Below, one piece after another: positions 26,675-36,124 of a stretch of 64,000 nucleotides of DNA. The position numbers and the translations under genes were made by a program. The notes below the pieces were generated by a model. It did no database searches. It saw only the letters and a program-made list of their open reading frames with translations, and was not told where the DNA came from. This stretch comes from Paradesertivirga sp966210515. GTDB lineage: Bacteria; Bacteroidota; Bacteroidia; Sphingobacteriales; Sphingobacteriaceae. The first letter of the stretch is position 1. The number at the start of each line of letters is the position of its first letter. The DNA lies in assembly GCA_966210515.1 (NCBI GenBank), contig CBIHLM010000018.1, positions 1 to 64,000 on the forward strand, in the 5' to 3' direction.

Positions 26675-28636
26675 ATGAAAAATTTACTTATCGTAATTGC
26701 ATTTTCATTGCAATATTTCCAAATTTCTGCCCAGGATTTTCCCTTCGGTAAACCGAGTTCAAAAGAATTCGAATTAAAAAAATACGACAAAGATACCAGT
26801 GCAAACGCGGTCGTATTAAAAGAGTTTGGCACAGCCTACATAAACAACAATGATGGAGAACTGATTTTAGAATATCATGTCAGGATTAAGATTTTTAACA
26901 GCAAGGGATTTAAGCACGGCAATATCGAGATTGCAACCCGAAAGCAGGACTCTGATACATATGAAAAATTAACAGAGATAAAAGCCATAACATTTTATCG
27001 CGATGAAGATAATCTGATACGAACAAGTGAGCTTGATCCGAAGCAGATTTTTAGAGAATCAAAAGCCGACAAATATCACGACCTTACAAAGTTTGCAATG
27101 CCAAACCTTCGGGATAACTGCATTATTGAGTACAGTTATACTTTTCAAACGCCCTTTTTAAGAAACTTCAGAAATTGGGAATTTCAATCAGATATACCCA
27201 AAATTTACAGTGAGTATTGCGCAAAAATACCGGGTGTATACAATTACAATATAATCTTAAGAGGACCATATAAATTAAGTAAGAACGATGGAGTGATAGC
27301 TAAAGAGTGTTTTAACCGTGGCGGAGGGTATAAAGCCGACTGTTCGCAGATGACTTATGCAATGGCCGATATACCTGCCTTTATAGAAGAAGACTACATG
27401 ACGGCGCCCAGTAACTTCAAATCAGCCATGTATTTTGAGTTGTCTGATTATACCGACTACCGAGGAATAAAACACAAGTTGTCTAAAGAATGGAAAGATG
27501 TAGATCTCGACTTAAAGAAAGAAGGATATTTTGGCTCACAGTTAAAAAAGAAAGACTTTTTTGAAGATAAAATCACGCCGGTTATTGCCGGAAAAACATC
27601 AGAACTTGAAAAAGCAAAAGCGATTTTTAGTTTTATGCAAAATTGGTATAAATGGAACAGAAGCTACGGCAAATATAGCGATGGCGTAAAAAAAGCATTT
27701 GAAAACCGGTCTGGCAGTTCCGCTGATATTAACCTTGCTCTGGTTACTGCAATAAATTCAGCAGGATTAAACGCCGAACCGGTTATCCTTTCCACCAGAT
27801 CCAACGGACTGCTTAATAATCTGTTCCCTAGTTTAACCGATTTTGACTATGTAATTTGTAAGGTAACTATCGCAGAAAAGGATTACCTGCTTGACGCGAC
27901 CGACCCGATGCTGCCGTTTGGACTGCTTCCTTTAAGGTGCATAAACGATAAAGGAAGGGTTATGAGCTTTGATAAACCATCTTCATGGATAGACCTCACG
28001 GCATCACAAAAAGAGGTCCAAAGCATTAACCTTAACCTTGAAGTTGATGAAACCGGAAAAATAAAAGGTCAAATGCAAGTTCTCTCCTCCGGTTATGAAG
28101 CTTATAACAAACGATACGCGATAAAAAAGTTTAATTCAATTGATGAATATGTGGAGAATCTGGACGAACGCTATCCCAGAATAAAGTTTAACAAGTCGGA
28201 AATCCGAAACATTGACAGTCTGGAAAAACCGTTGACCGAATCATTTGATATTGAAATAAAAACACAAGAAAATGGCCAGGTGAATGTCAATCCATATTTT
28301 TTGAATAGAACTACCAAAAATCCGTTTAAACTACCAGAAAGAACTTATCCGGTAGATTTGGGTGCTGTATCCGAATCAAGACTGGTAATGAACCTGAAGT
28401 TTCCACAAAATTATCAGGTAGTAAACCAGCCTCAGCCAATCGCCCTTTCATTACCAAACAACGGGGGTAAATTTGTAACACAAACAGTTATAGAAGGCAA
28501 TTCACTCATCCTTTCATGCTTAATACAACATACCAAATCAGTCTACTCACCTGAGGAATATTTTTATTTGAAGGAATTGTATAATAAGATAATTCAGGCT
28601 CAACAGTCAGACATTATTCTAAAAAAGAAACTATGA
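26675..28636 (+). CDS. DUF3857/transglutaminase-like protein lacking the catalytic Cys and His
   Basis: This is an exported protein of 653 residues with a signal peptide, an N-terminal DUF3857 beta domain (about 30-250), a transglutaminase-like domain (about 300-420) and a C-terminal beta region. Aligned by eye to its downstream paralogue, the catalytic GDCKG is SSAD here, and the His of GNHII is Tyr in DYVI. The Asp (LLDATDP) is kept. It therefore looks non-catalytic. Its stop overlaps the next start by 4 bp (ATGA), so the two proteins are probably made together. The function of the family is unknown. Confidence 0.8.
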   Translation: MKNLLIVIAFSLQYFQISAQDFPFGKPSSKEFELKKYDKDTSANAVVLKEFGTAYINNNDGELILEYHVRIKIFNSKGFKHGNIEIATRKQDSDTYEKLTEIKAITFYRDEDNLIRTSELDPKQIFRESKADKYHDLTKFAMPNLRDNCIIEYSYTFQTPFLRNFRNWEFQSDIPKIYSEYCAKIPGVYNYNIILRGPYKLSKNDGVIAKECFNRGGGYKADCSQMTYAMADIPAFIEEDYMTAPSNFKSAMYFELSDYTDYRGIKHKLSKEWKDVDLDLKKEGYFGSQLKKKDFFEDKITPVIAGKTSELEKAKAIFSFMQNWYKWNRSYGKYSDGVKKAFENRSGSSADINLALVTAINSAGLNAEPVILSTRSNGLLNNLFPSLTDFDYVICKVTIAEKDYLLDATDPMLPFGLLPLRCINDKGRVMSFDKPSSWIDLTASQKEVQSINLNLEVDETGKIKGQMQVLSSGYEAYNKRYAIKKFNSIDEYVENLDERYPRIKFNKSEIRNIDSLEKPLTESFDIEIKTQENGQVNVNPYFLNRTTKNPFKLPERTYPVDLGAVSESRLVMNLKFPQNYQVVNQPQPIALSLPNNGGKFVTQTVIEGNSLILSCLIQHTKSVYSPEEYFYLKELYNKIIQAQQSDIILKKKL

Positions 28637-30534
28637 GAGCATTATTAGTCATCAGTTCTCTTTTTTGGGGATTATATGTAAGCGCGCAAAGCAATTATGC
28701 AATTTCTTCCATCCCCAAAAACCTGTTATCGAGGGCCGGAGCAATAATCAGAAATTCCGAAACGGCAATTGAAGTAAAAGACTTAAATGAAGTTTACTAC
28801 CATCAAAAGTACGCTGTTACCATTTTAAATTCTTCGGCATTGGACGAAGCTAATCTTTGGTTGTATTATGATAAAAACAATTCGATAAAATCCGTAAAAG
28901 GGACTATTTATAATGAGTTTGGAATGCCAACAATTAAAATACCTGAGAAAAGTTTTCAGGATAGAAGTGCTGTGTCTGATAACACATTATACCAGGACGA
29001 TCGGGTGAAATATTTTATCCCTTCAAAAATAACTTACCCCTTTACTATTGAATACGAGTATGAAATAAAAAGGCGGCAAAGTCTTTATTTTCCAACCTGG
29101 ATCCCCGGCGGATCGGAGGAGGGAGTAGCAATTGAAAGCAGCTCTTTAAGCTTTATATGTCCTGAAAGTTTCAACCTACGTCATAAAGAGCTTAATTATA
29201 ATGGAAAAGTTGAAGAAGCGACTATTGACGGCAAAAAAAGTTTCAAATGGCAGGTAAGCAATATACCTGCGATGCGGGATGAACCTTACAGTCCGAATTA
29301 CGAAGAATACCTTGTAGCCGTTAAACTCGCGCCCGAGAAATTTGCCTTTAGAAGTATGGAAGGCAGCTTTACAAACTGGAAGGAATACGGACATTGGACA
29401 AATGAAAATTTATTGAAGGGGCGGGATGAGCTTTCGCAAGCAACAAGAGATTACATATTGAACTTAGTAAAAGATATTCCTGATCCTAAAGAACAGGCTA
29501 AGAAAATCTACGACTTTATGCAGAATAAAGTCCGTTATATAAGTGTACAGATTGGAATAGGAGGCTATCAGCCCTACCCTGCTGCTGATGTTGACCGCTT
29601 AAGTTATGGTGACTGTAAAGGACTGGTAAATTACATGCGTGCTCTTTTAAAAGTTGCGCAAATAGAATCGTATTATACAGTTGTGTATGCGGGAAGCTTT
29701 AAACGAGACATTTCGCCTGACTTTACGAGCATGAATGATGGCAATCATATTATTTTATGCCTGCCTTTTAAAAACGACACCACCTGGCTTGAATGCACCA
29801 GCAAGGACGCTCCTTTCGGATTCCTTGGTGATTTTACTGATGACCGTTATGTACTTGCCTGCACGCCGGAAGGCGGCAAGATTATGCGTACACCTAAGTA
29901 CACGGCCCTCGAAAGTAAACAGCTCAGAACTGCCAATTTCGAAATTGCAGAGAATGGCTCTATCACAGGAAAGATGACCACCTTGTTTAGTGGTGTACAG
30001 TACGACAATCACCATAGCTTACTCAATGAGCCGCTATCGGAACAAAAGAAAAAGCTTCCTGAAATCTACCCGCTCCCGAATCTTGAAATACAATCTTTTC
30101 AGTTTACACAAACCAAAGGATCGAAACCCGAGACCCGGGAAATTATTGATTTAAGCTCATTTAATTATTGCAGAATGGAGAACGATAAGCTGCATATCCG
30201 ATTAAACAGCATCAATAAAATGCGTAACCTGAAAGAAGTACGTAACAGAACAAATCCGGTGAATATTGTAAGAGGGTATTATGATGAGGATATTATAACT
30301 TATCAAGTCCCTAAAAACTTCCACTTGAATGCTTCTCCTCACTCAAAAACAATTGAAAAAGTATTTGGGAAATATTCTGTGGATGTAAAAATAAACGGCA
30401 ACAAGATAATTTATAAAAGGACGATGCTATTGAACGAGGGAAAATACAAAGCAGAACAATACCAGGAACTGGTAGATTTTTTCCAGAATATAGCAGATGC
30501 CGACAACCTGGAACTGGTATTGAACAAAATATAA
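28633..30534 (+). CDS. DUF3857/transglutaminase-like protein with intact Cys and His
   Basis: This is the 633-residue paralogue of the previous gene, with a signal peptide (cleavage near VSAQS) and the same domain order. The transglutaminase-like core shows Cys in SYGDCKGL near residue 337 and His in GNHIILCLP near residue 375, so it may be an active papain-like enzyme on a periplasmic peptide or amide. The third catalytic position is less clear (WLECTSKD). Translation is coupled to the preceding, apparently inactive paralogue. Confidence 0.8.
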   Translation: MRALLVISSLFWGLYVSAQSNYAISSIPKNLLSRAGAIIRNSETAIEVKDLNEVYYHQKYAVTILNSSALDEANLWLYYDKNNSIKSVKGTIYNEFGMPTIKIPEKSFQDRSAVSDNTLYQDDRVKYFIPSKITYPFTIEYEYEIKRRQSLYFPTWIPGGSEEGVAIESSSLSFICPESFNLRHKELNYNGKVEEATIDGKKSFKWQVSNIPAMRDEPYSPNYEEYLVAVKLAPEKFAFRSMEGSFTNWKEYGHWTNENLLKGRDELSQATRDYILNLVKDIPDPKEQAKKIYDFMQNKVRYISVQIGIGGYQPYPAADVDRLSYGDCKGLVNYMRALLKVAQIESYYTVVYAGSFKRDISPDFTSMNDGNHIILCLPFKNDTTWLECTSKDAPFGFLGDFTDDRYVLACTPEGGKIMRTPKYTALESKQLRTANFEIAENGSITGKMTTLFSGVQYDNHHSLLNEPLSEQKKKLPEIYPLPNLEIQSFQFTQTKGSKPETREIIDLSSFNYCRMENDKLHIRLNSINKMRNLKEVRNRTNPVNIVRGYYDEDIITYQVPKNFHLNASPHSKTIEKVFGKYSVDVKINGNKIIYKRTMLLNEGKYKAEQYQELVDFFQNIADADNLELVLNKI

Positions 30535-30657
30535 TCAGGAAAATATCAGTATGCCGAGCAGTATTCCTATAATCATTATAAGATAAAGCAATATCTCTGT
30601 TGTTGCAAACCGCTTATATTTCGTCCAGAAAGAATAATCTGATTTTTGTTTACGCAT
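30535..30657 (-). CDS. Small single-helix membrane protein (40 residues)
   Basis: The frame from ATG at 30657 to TGA at 30535 encodes 40 residues. The first 20 are basic and aromatic (MRKQKSDYSFWTKYKRFATT). The last 20 are a continuous hydrophobic helix rich in Ile and Leu with two Gly. This clean amphipathic-head plus transmembrane-tail pattern is unlikely to arise by chance. It follows the terminator of the redoxin gene directly, so it is probably read by read-through or from its own start. Function unknown. Confidence 0.55.
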   Translation of the reverse strand: MRKQKSDYSFWTKYKRFATTEILLYLIMIIGILLGILIFS

Positions 30658-30684
30658 AAAAAAAGCCGGAAAAGTTCCGGCTTT
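30658..30684 (-). terminator. Terminator after the redoxin gene
   Basis: A 10-bp stem (AAAGCCGGAA pairing with TTCCGGCTTT, 3-nt loop) is followed by a T run on the minus strand. The T run touches the ATG of the small membrane protein. Confidence 0.8.
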
Positions 30685-30706
30685 CAAATTTATCAATAAT
30701 CAGCTA

Positions 30707-31318
30707 TCAGGCTCCATCTTTTTTCCATTTTATGGTACAACCGATAGCTTTAGTAGAGGTTATTTCCGGTTTGTTTCCGGCTGCAATTGCTTCAATGGCT
30801 TTCTCCACATATTTTACCTTATCAGGATTATTGCCTTCAGTATCGCTATCAATTGCACCAATGTATTGTACAACGTTCCCGTTTCCGGTTTTTTCAAGTA
30901 AAAAAACATGAGGAGTGCGACTGGCACCAAACTTTTTTGTGATCACATGATTCGGGTCCATCAGATACGGAAAATCAAAGCCCTTCTCCTTTGCCCGTTG
31001 TTGCATCTTCTCGTACGAATCTCCCGGCTGAGTACCCGGATCATTGGGGTTGATAGCAATAACCGGATACCCCTGTGCAGCATACTTTTTGTTCAATGCG
31101 TTAATCCGGTCTTCGTAAGCAACCGCATACGGGCACGTATTACAGGTAAAAATAACAATATAACCTTTGGCCGATTTCATATCCGCCAGGGCTACGTTTT
31201 TTCCGTTAATATTCTTTAAGTTGAAATCCGCAGCTACATCACCGATTTGATAGCCGGTTGTTTGCGCCTTTGCCAGCAAACCGATGCTAAGCAAACATAA
31301 AACAAGTAGTCTTTTCAT
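30707..31318 (-). CDS. Exported thioredoxin-fold redoxin (AhpC/TSA-like)
   Basis: The 203-residue protein has a signal peptide (cleavage near AKAQT) and a redoxin domain with the motif FTCNTCPYAVAYEDR, where TCPY holds the likely peroxidatic or redox Cys. It continues with AINPND and GASRTPHVFLLE, the cis-Pro loop. Proteins of this type are periplasmic peroxiredoxin-like or thiol-disulfide proteins. It lies 6 bp downstream of the TlpA-like gene, so the two form a redox operon. Confidence 0.8.
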   Translation of the reverse strand: MKRLLVLCLLSIGLLAKAQTTGYQIGDVAADFNLKNINGKNVALADMKSAKGYIVIFTCNTCPYAVAYEDRINALNKKYAAQGYPVIAINPNDPGTQPGDSYEKMQQRAKEKGFDFPYLMDPNHVITKKFGASRTPHVFLLEKTGNGNVVQYIGAIDSDTEGNNPDKVKYVEKAIEAIAAGNKPEITSTKAIGCTIKWKKDGA

Positions 31319-31324
31319 AATTTA

Positions 31325-31828
31325 TTATTTAGATGAGTGATAAATTTTTTCCAGTTCCGGATAAGTAAACTCTTTCTCGTAAAAACTGCGAATATTTTTT
31401 TTTCTGTTATAAATTAAGGTTGCAGGCAAAGCCCCGGACCACTCTTTACTTATTCTGTCGATATACTCCTGCTCATTAGATTCATTTAATAAGAAAACCT
31501 CAGCTTGTAATTTGTTCCGCTTAACAAAAGGAATCACAAGCTTTTCAAGCTTCGATTTCGAATCTAAACTCACCAATAATACTCGTAGCGGTTGATCTTT
31601 GTATTCCACTTGTAGCTTTTCGAAATGAGGTAACTCTGCAATACAGGGTGCACACCAGGTAGCCCAAAAATTTACCACGTAGACGGTATCACCGCCTTTT
31701 TTCATGCGGCTTTCCAATTGATTGATTTTTAATAAATTAACCCCCTGAGCGTTAACAGATCCGGCGAATAATATAATCATTGCGATAAATAGCGCCCGTT
31801 TGTGTTTTTTTATCGCTGTTGTTATCAT
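31325..31828 (-). CDS. TlpA-like thiol:disulfide oxidoreductase
   Basis: This is a periplasmic thioredoxin-fold protein of about 167 residues with the redox motif WCAPC (FWATWCAPCIAELP). A signal peptide or anchor is followed by VNAQG. An upstream in-frame start at 31870 would add 14 residues. I prefer ATG 31828 because a perfect -7 element (TAGTTTTG on the minus strand) lies at 31832-31839, inside that extension. It is the first gene of an operon with the redoxin. Confidence 0.85.
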   Translation of the reverse strand: MITTAIKKHKRALFIAMIILFAGSVNAQGVNLLKINQLESRMKKGGDTVYVVNFWATWCAPCIAELPHFEKLQVEYKDQPLRVLLVSLDSKSKLEKLVIPFVKRNKLQAEVFLLNESNEQEYIDRISKEWSGALPATLIYNRKKNIRSFYEKEFTYPELEKIYHSSK

Positions 31829-31831
31829 ACT

Positions 31832-31839
31832 CAAAACTA
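31832..31839 (-). promoter_or_regulatory. -7 promoter element of the TlpA-like gene
   Basis: The minus strand reads TAGTTTTG, a perfect TAnnTTTG, ending 3 bp before the ATG at 31828. The transcript would start at or just after the start codon region, so it is near-leaderless or has a very short leader. Confidence 0.5.
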
Positions 31840-31986
31840 ATCTATCTTTATTGAAGACAGAACCCTGCAATTGTAAATTTATTATTATAAAAGAAATTGA
31901 ATCAAAGGGTTACAACAATGAATAACATTTTAGAGGCTAATTCTGTTATCTTCATAGATCAGTTGTAACAGCTTTAAATTAAAACC

Positions 31987-32904
31987 ATGAGATCATTTAC
32001 CGTACTATTTTTAATGCTTTTCATCCTGTCGGGATGCTCAAAAACCATCAAACCTCAACAGCTGTTTAAAGACGTGCAGGAATTATCTGCGGATAAATAT
32101 AAAGGACGGAAGGTTGGCACCGATGAAAATAAACTGGCCGCGGAATATATCATAAAAAGATTTAAGGAAATAGGATTAAAGGCTTATAACAGTGAATATA
32201 AAAAGCCTTTCAATTTCAAAGAAAGATCAGGAAAAACCATCGAGGGTACCAACCTTATCGGATACATCCCCGGAAAAAAGCAGGACGCCATAATAATCTC
32301 GGCTCATTACGACCATGTGGGAGTTATTAATGGTGAAATTTATAATGGTGCTGATGATAATGCTTCAGGTGTTGGCGGACTGCTCGCCATTGCAAAACAC
32401 TATTCGAAAAACCAGCCGGAACATACCTTAGTTTTTGCAGGATTTGATGCTGAAGAAGCAGGCTTACAGGGAGCCAAAGCTTTTTTAGCAAATCCTCCGA
32501 TTGAATTTGACTGTATAAAATTAAATATAAATATGGATATGATCGGCCGTAGCGATATTAACACCTTATATGTAGCCGGCACATGGCATTATCCTTTGCT
32601 AAAGGCTCATGTACTTAATACAAATCCAGATATAAAAATACTTTTTGGACATGACGATCCCAAACTGGGGAAAGATGACTGGACAAACCAAAGTGATCAG
32701 GGAGCATTTCATGCTAAAAAAATACCTTTTCTATACTTCGGGGTTGAAGACCACGCAGATTATCACAGGCCAACAGATGACTATTCAAGAATTCACAAAG
32801 ACTTTTATCAAAACGCGGTAAATTCAATTTTGGAAGTTGTTAAGAATATCGATAAAAGCGTTACGATACAAAAAATATTCAGGGATAAGTTGATTATGCA
32901 ATAA
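31987..32904 (+). CDS. M28 family zinc aminopeptidase, lipoprotein
   Basis: The 305-residue protein has a lipoprotein signal (lipobox LSGC near residue 18). The zinc ligands of M28 peptidases are all visible: His in SAHYDHVG, Asp in GADDNASG, the Glu pair in DAEEAGL, Asp in NMDMIG and His in DHADYHRPTDD. It should release N-terminal amino acids from peptides in the periplasm. The stop codon lies in the base of the strong hairpin at 32904-32942. Confidence 0.92.
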   Translation: MRSFTVLFLMLFILSGCSKTIKPQQLFKDVQELSADKYKGRKVGTDENKLAAEYIIKRFKEIGLKAYNSEYKKPFNFKERSGKTIEGTNLIGYIPGKKQDAIIISAHYDHVGVINGEIYNGADDNASGVGGLLAIAKHYSKNQPEHTLVFAGFDAEEAGLQGAKAFLANPPIEFDCIKLNINMDMIGRSDINTLYVAGTWHYPLLKAHVLNTNPDIKILFGHDDPKLGKDDWTNQSDQGAFHAKKIPFLYFGVEDHADYHRPTDDYSRIHKDFYQNAVNSILEVVKNIDKSVTIQKIFRDKLIMQ

Positions 32905-32942
32905 ATAGCAAAGCCGCTCCGTAATGAAGCGGCTTTGCTATT
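32904..32942. terminator. Bidirectional terminator between M28 and S41 genes
   Basis: A perfect 15-bp stem (AATAGCAAAGCCGCT on the left arm) with a 9-nt loop lies between two convergent genes. It can end transcription from either side. Confidence 0.8.
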
Positions 32943-32956
32943 ATCAAACTCCCCTT

Positions 32957-34570
32957 TTATTTCCGTTTAAGTTTAGCAGGATCTTTAATCATCCCTTTAA
33001 ACTCGGTATCAAGATGCAAGCTTTGACTTGCCGAAACCTCAGGCTTTTGACTCATAATAGTACCGGAAGACTTTACCTCAGATGTGTAAGTTCCCTTGGT
33101 TATAAAGTTGTATGCAGCAGCAAAAGAACTTTCTCTGATGTCTCCAAAATCATAATTAACATTATCATTGTCGGCTGTCGAAGTACCGGTATCAGGCGTA
33201 AAACCCGCATAATATTTCCCTTCGCCTTTCGAGTTTTGAGTTTCAAACATGCTAAAATAAACATCGTACTTATCTATCCGAACTGGAAAAAACCCTACGG
33301 GTTTGCCATAAGTGGTGGAGCCCACTATCTTTACCGGCATATGAGGTTTAAGACTATTGATCACCAACTCGCTTGCGGAAGCCGTACTTGAAGAAACGAT
33401 AAAAACCACACTGGCAATATTATTTAGTGCACCGACTTTCTGGAAATAATTAGTATTCGCTTTAACACTATAATCGACATCAGCATAAGTCACCAATTTA
33501 CCATTCTGATACTGAGAACTACCATCTGACTTAAGCAAAGCCTGTTTCGACAAAATAGTGGCCTTCCCCTCTTGCATCAATTTATTGTAATACTCTGTAA
33601 ACATTATTTTACCATTAAGCGAGCTTGGGGCAATCCGATTTACAAGATTCTCGGCAGTGGTTACATATCCGCCTCCGTTATATCGGAGGTCCAAAATCAG
33701 GTCAGTCACTCCGTATTGTATAAACCGGGAAAAAATCCGATCAAACTCAGCGTAGGAATTGGTTCCATCCGAAAATCGTGCATAGGCCATATATCCGATC
33801 TTTTTCGATCCGGAAGTATAAACTGAATCTTTATAGATTGGGCTGCTTTTATAGCTGGCAGTATTCAGGCTCCTATCAAAAGAAACATTTTCGCTGGTAA
33901 AGCCGGCAATTCTTATCGAAGAATTATTAAATAGAGCTGTGTTAATCTCATTTATTTCTGCATCATAATTACTTCCGAAGGTCTTATTATTGATTTTAGT
34001 GATTCTATCCCCTCGCTTAAAGCCAGCCCTGGCGGCCGGAGAACCCGGATAAATCGCCTTTATAGATAAAGTATACGAACTCTTTGTTCCATAAATTCCA
34101 AGCAACAAACCAAAATCATTTCCATTACCTTCCAGATCAACCGAACTCTTTTTCTCCGGAGCATAGGCTACAGGATTTTTTTGGGTAATATCTGATATAT
34201 AAGAGTATTTTGGTTCGTTATTGTCAACCTCATCAAATTCGTAAGGCTTATTAGTCAAAGGATTGATTCCGAAGCGGGTAATTGCATAAAGTTCGGAATC
34301 GAAATTCGGGTAATCCCTAGGCTTGAATGTATCATAATCCGGCACGAGGTCCCACCACAAATAAACCTGACGGGCATATAAAAAAATTGAATCTTTAGTA
34401 AGCTGATCTCTTGTGCCTGTTGAAGGAGCTACATCTAAGGGAGTTTTAATTTCAGATTCAACAACAGGAGTTTCCGCCGGATCATCCTTCTTACATCCAC
34501 CTGCCATATTTACAAGCAGGGCTGCAAAAAAGAACAAATAAGATGCTTTCGGTTTATATAACAGTTTCAT
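32957..34570 (-). CDS. S41 family (C-terminal processing) peptidase, lipoprotein
   Basis: The protein has 537 residues, with a lipoprotein signal (lipobox near MAGGC) and a PDZ domain (about 170-215, GSPAARAGFKRGDRITKIN). The S41 catalytic core has Ser in STASASELV and Lys in TTYGKPVGF. It should cleave proteins near the C-terminus in the periplasm or at the outer membrane. The gene 34704-36089 is a shorter tandem paralogue. Confidence 0.92.
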   Translation of the reverse strand: MKLLYKPKASYLFFFAALLVNMAGGCKKDDPAETPVVESEIKTPLDVAPSTGTRDQLTKDSIFLYARQVYLWWDLVPDYDTFKPRDYPNFDSELYAITRFGINPLTNKPYEFDEVDNNEPKYSYISDITQKNPVAYAPEKKSSVDLEGNGNDFGLLLGIYGTKSSYTLSIKAIYPGSPAARAGFKRGDRITKINNKTFGSNYDAEINEINTALFNNSSIRIAGFTSENVSFDRSLNTASYKSSPIYKDSVYTSGSKKIGYMAYARFSDGTNSYAEFDRIFSRFIQYGVTDLILDLRYNGGGYVTTAENLVNRIAPSSLNGKIMFTEYYNKLMQEGKATILSKQALLKSDGSSQYQNGKLVTYADVDYSVKANTNYFQKVGALNNIASVVFIVSSSTASASELVINSLKPHMPVKIVGSTTYGKPVGFFPVRIDKYDVYFSMFETQNSKGEGKYYAGFTPDTGTSTADNDNVNYDFGDIRESSFAAAYNFITKGTYTSEVKSSGTIMSQKPEVSASQSLHLDTEFKGMIKDPAKLKRK

Positions 34571-34703
34571 AGGTAAGGCTGTTTATTCCAATCATTATAT
34601 AGCTATATACGAAAAGCATTAACGTTAAGTTTAACATCCAATTATCTTATTTTATAGATTTTCCCCTTTCAATTAAATATATGGCTTTGTCCCGACAATT
34701 CCG

Positions 34704-36089
34704 TTATTTCTGTAATCGTCGTACGAACGGAGGCATTCGTGAAGGTCTGTTTTCGACTGTTACAGAGGGTAAATGATCAGCAATTTCATTATTGAGTTCG
34801 CTGACGCGCTGTACTTCGGCGGAATTTACAGACGAAATTCTATCGGGGGCTATTGCAGAAAAAACATTATTAGAAAGATAAAACAAAGCTTCTTTTAAAT
34901 TCGCTTCCGATTCATCTCCGAAATCATGAACCAGGTCATCGGCAACATTTTTATCAACAGGAAATCCTGCAAAAAAATCTGCTTTGCCCACGCTATTTAC
35001 GGATTTAAATGATACCGGGAAAATATTGTATTGAAATACCGGAATCGGGAAAAACCCGACTGGCTTGCCATAGGTTCTGGTTTCACCAATTAATTTAACA
35101 TCCATTACAGGATCGAGATTGTTAATTAACAACTCGCTTGCAGAGGCAGATGAAGGCGAAACAATAAAAACGATTCGACTTAAATCGAGATTCCCAACTT
35201 TATAAAATTTGTAAGATTCGTTCCAGGAAGTATATTTCTTATTAAATATATACGTATACATCACTTTTTGCGCCCTCCCGACTGATTTAGGAGCCAGCAT
35301 ATTAACTAAAGTGTCCTGGGTTGAAACAAAGCCTCCACGGTTGTACCTAAGGTCGACAACCACTTCGTTTACACCTTGATTTTGAAACTCAGTTATAGTA
35401 CTCACCAACTCCGCAACTGAAGTAGCTCCGGAAAATTCGTTAAAAACAAAATATCCTATTTTTTTATCACCCCTCAAATAGATCTTGGAATATAGAACGG
35501 TATTAAGGGTATATGTTGATTTTTGAAGGGCAAGCTCTACAGCTGTTCCGTCCGGTTTGATGAATTCAAACTGTGCAGACACCGGTGTCCCGAAGAATAC
35601 ATCATTTATATAATCGATGTCGGCCTGAACGCTACGGTTGATTACTCTGCCATTAATTTTAGACACACGCCAACTTCTCTTCACTCCTGCTACACCAGCG
35701 GACGAATTAGCATAAACATAGCTGACCCGGATTTCATTACTTCCGGGAACAAATTTCACCATAAAGCCGAAATCCGTAGAAGCGCCCTTTTCACTTTGTT
35801 CCGTTTCTTCCTTAGTTTCGGCAAAACTCCATTGATCAAGTGGCTGATAAGACCTTACCTTCGCCATTAACTCATAAATATCAGGTGAGTTTCGGGGTTT
35901 GAAACTTGTTACAGATGGAAGCTTTTCAGTCCACAAATAAATATCCTTAGTTTTTAAGTATGCAGAATCTAAAACATTCGATTCAACCTCATAATCTTTC
36001 TTTTTACAAGCCGTAAAAGACACAGACACAAGAGTAAAACAAAAAACTAAACGTTTAAGTAAAGACTTAGGTCGGAGATTCGGATTCAT
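34704..36089 (-). CDS. S41 family peptidase, lipoprotein (tandem paralogue)
   Basis: The 461-residue protein has a lipobox near FTACK, a PDZ-like segment (about 130-185) and the S41 core with Ser in SSASASELL and Lys in RTYGKPVGF. It resembles the neighbouring 537-residue protein throughout, so the two arose by duplication. I use ATG 36089 rather than the in-frame TTG at 36092. The two genes are separated by 133 bp without clear signals. Confidence 0.9.
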   Translation of the reverse strand: MNPNLRPKSLLKRLVFCFTLVSVSFTACKKKDYEVESNVLDSAYLKTKDIYLWTEKLPSVTSFKPRNSPDIYELMAKVRSYQPLDQWSFAETKEETEQSEKGASTDFGFMVKFVPGSNEIRVSYVYANSSAGVAGVKRSWRVSKINGRVINRSVQADIDYINDVFFGTPVSAQFEFIKPDGTAVELALQKSTYTLNTVLYSKIYLRGDKKIGYFVFNEFSGATSVAELVSTITEFQNQGVNEVVVDLRYNRGGFVSTQDTLVNMLAPKSVGRAQKVMYTYIFNKKYTSWNESYKFYKVGNLDLSRIVFIVSPSSASASELLINNLDPVMDVKLIGETRTYGKPVGFFPIPVFQYNIFPVSFKSVNSVGKADFFAGFPVDKNVADDLVHDFGDESEANLKEALFYLSNNVFSAIAPDRISSVNSAEVQRVSELNNEIADHLPSVTVENRPSRMPPFVRRLQK

Positions 36090-36124
36090 CAAGAGGTTTA
36101 TAATCAGATAATTTCAATACAATA

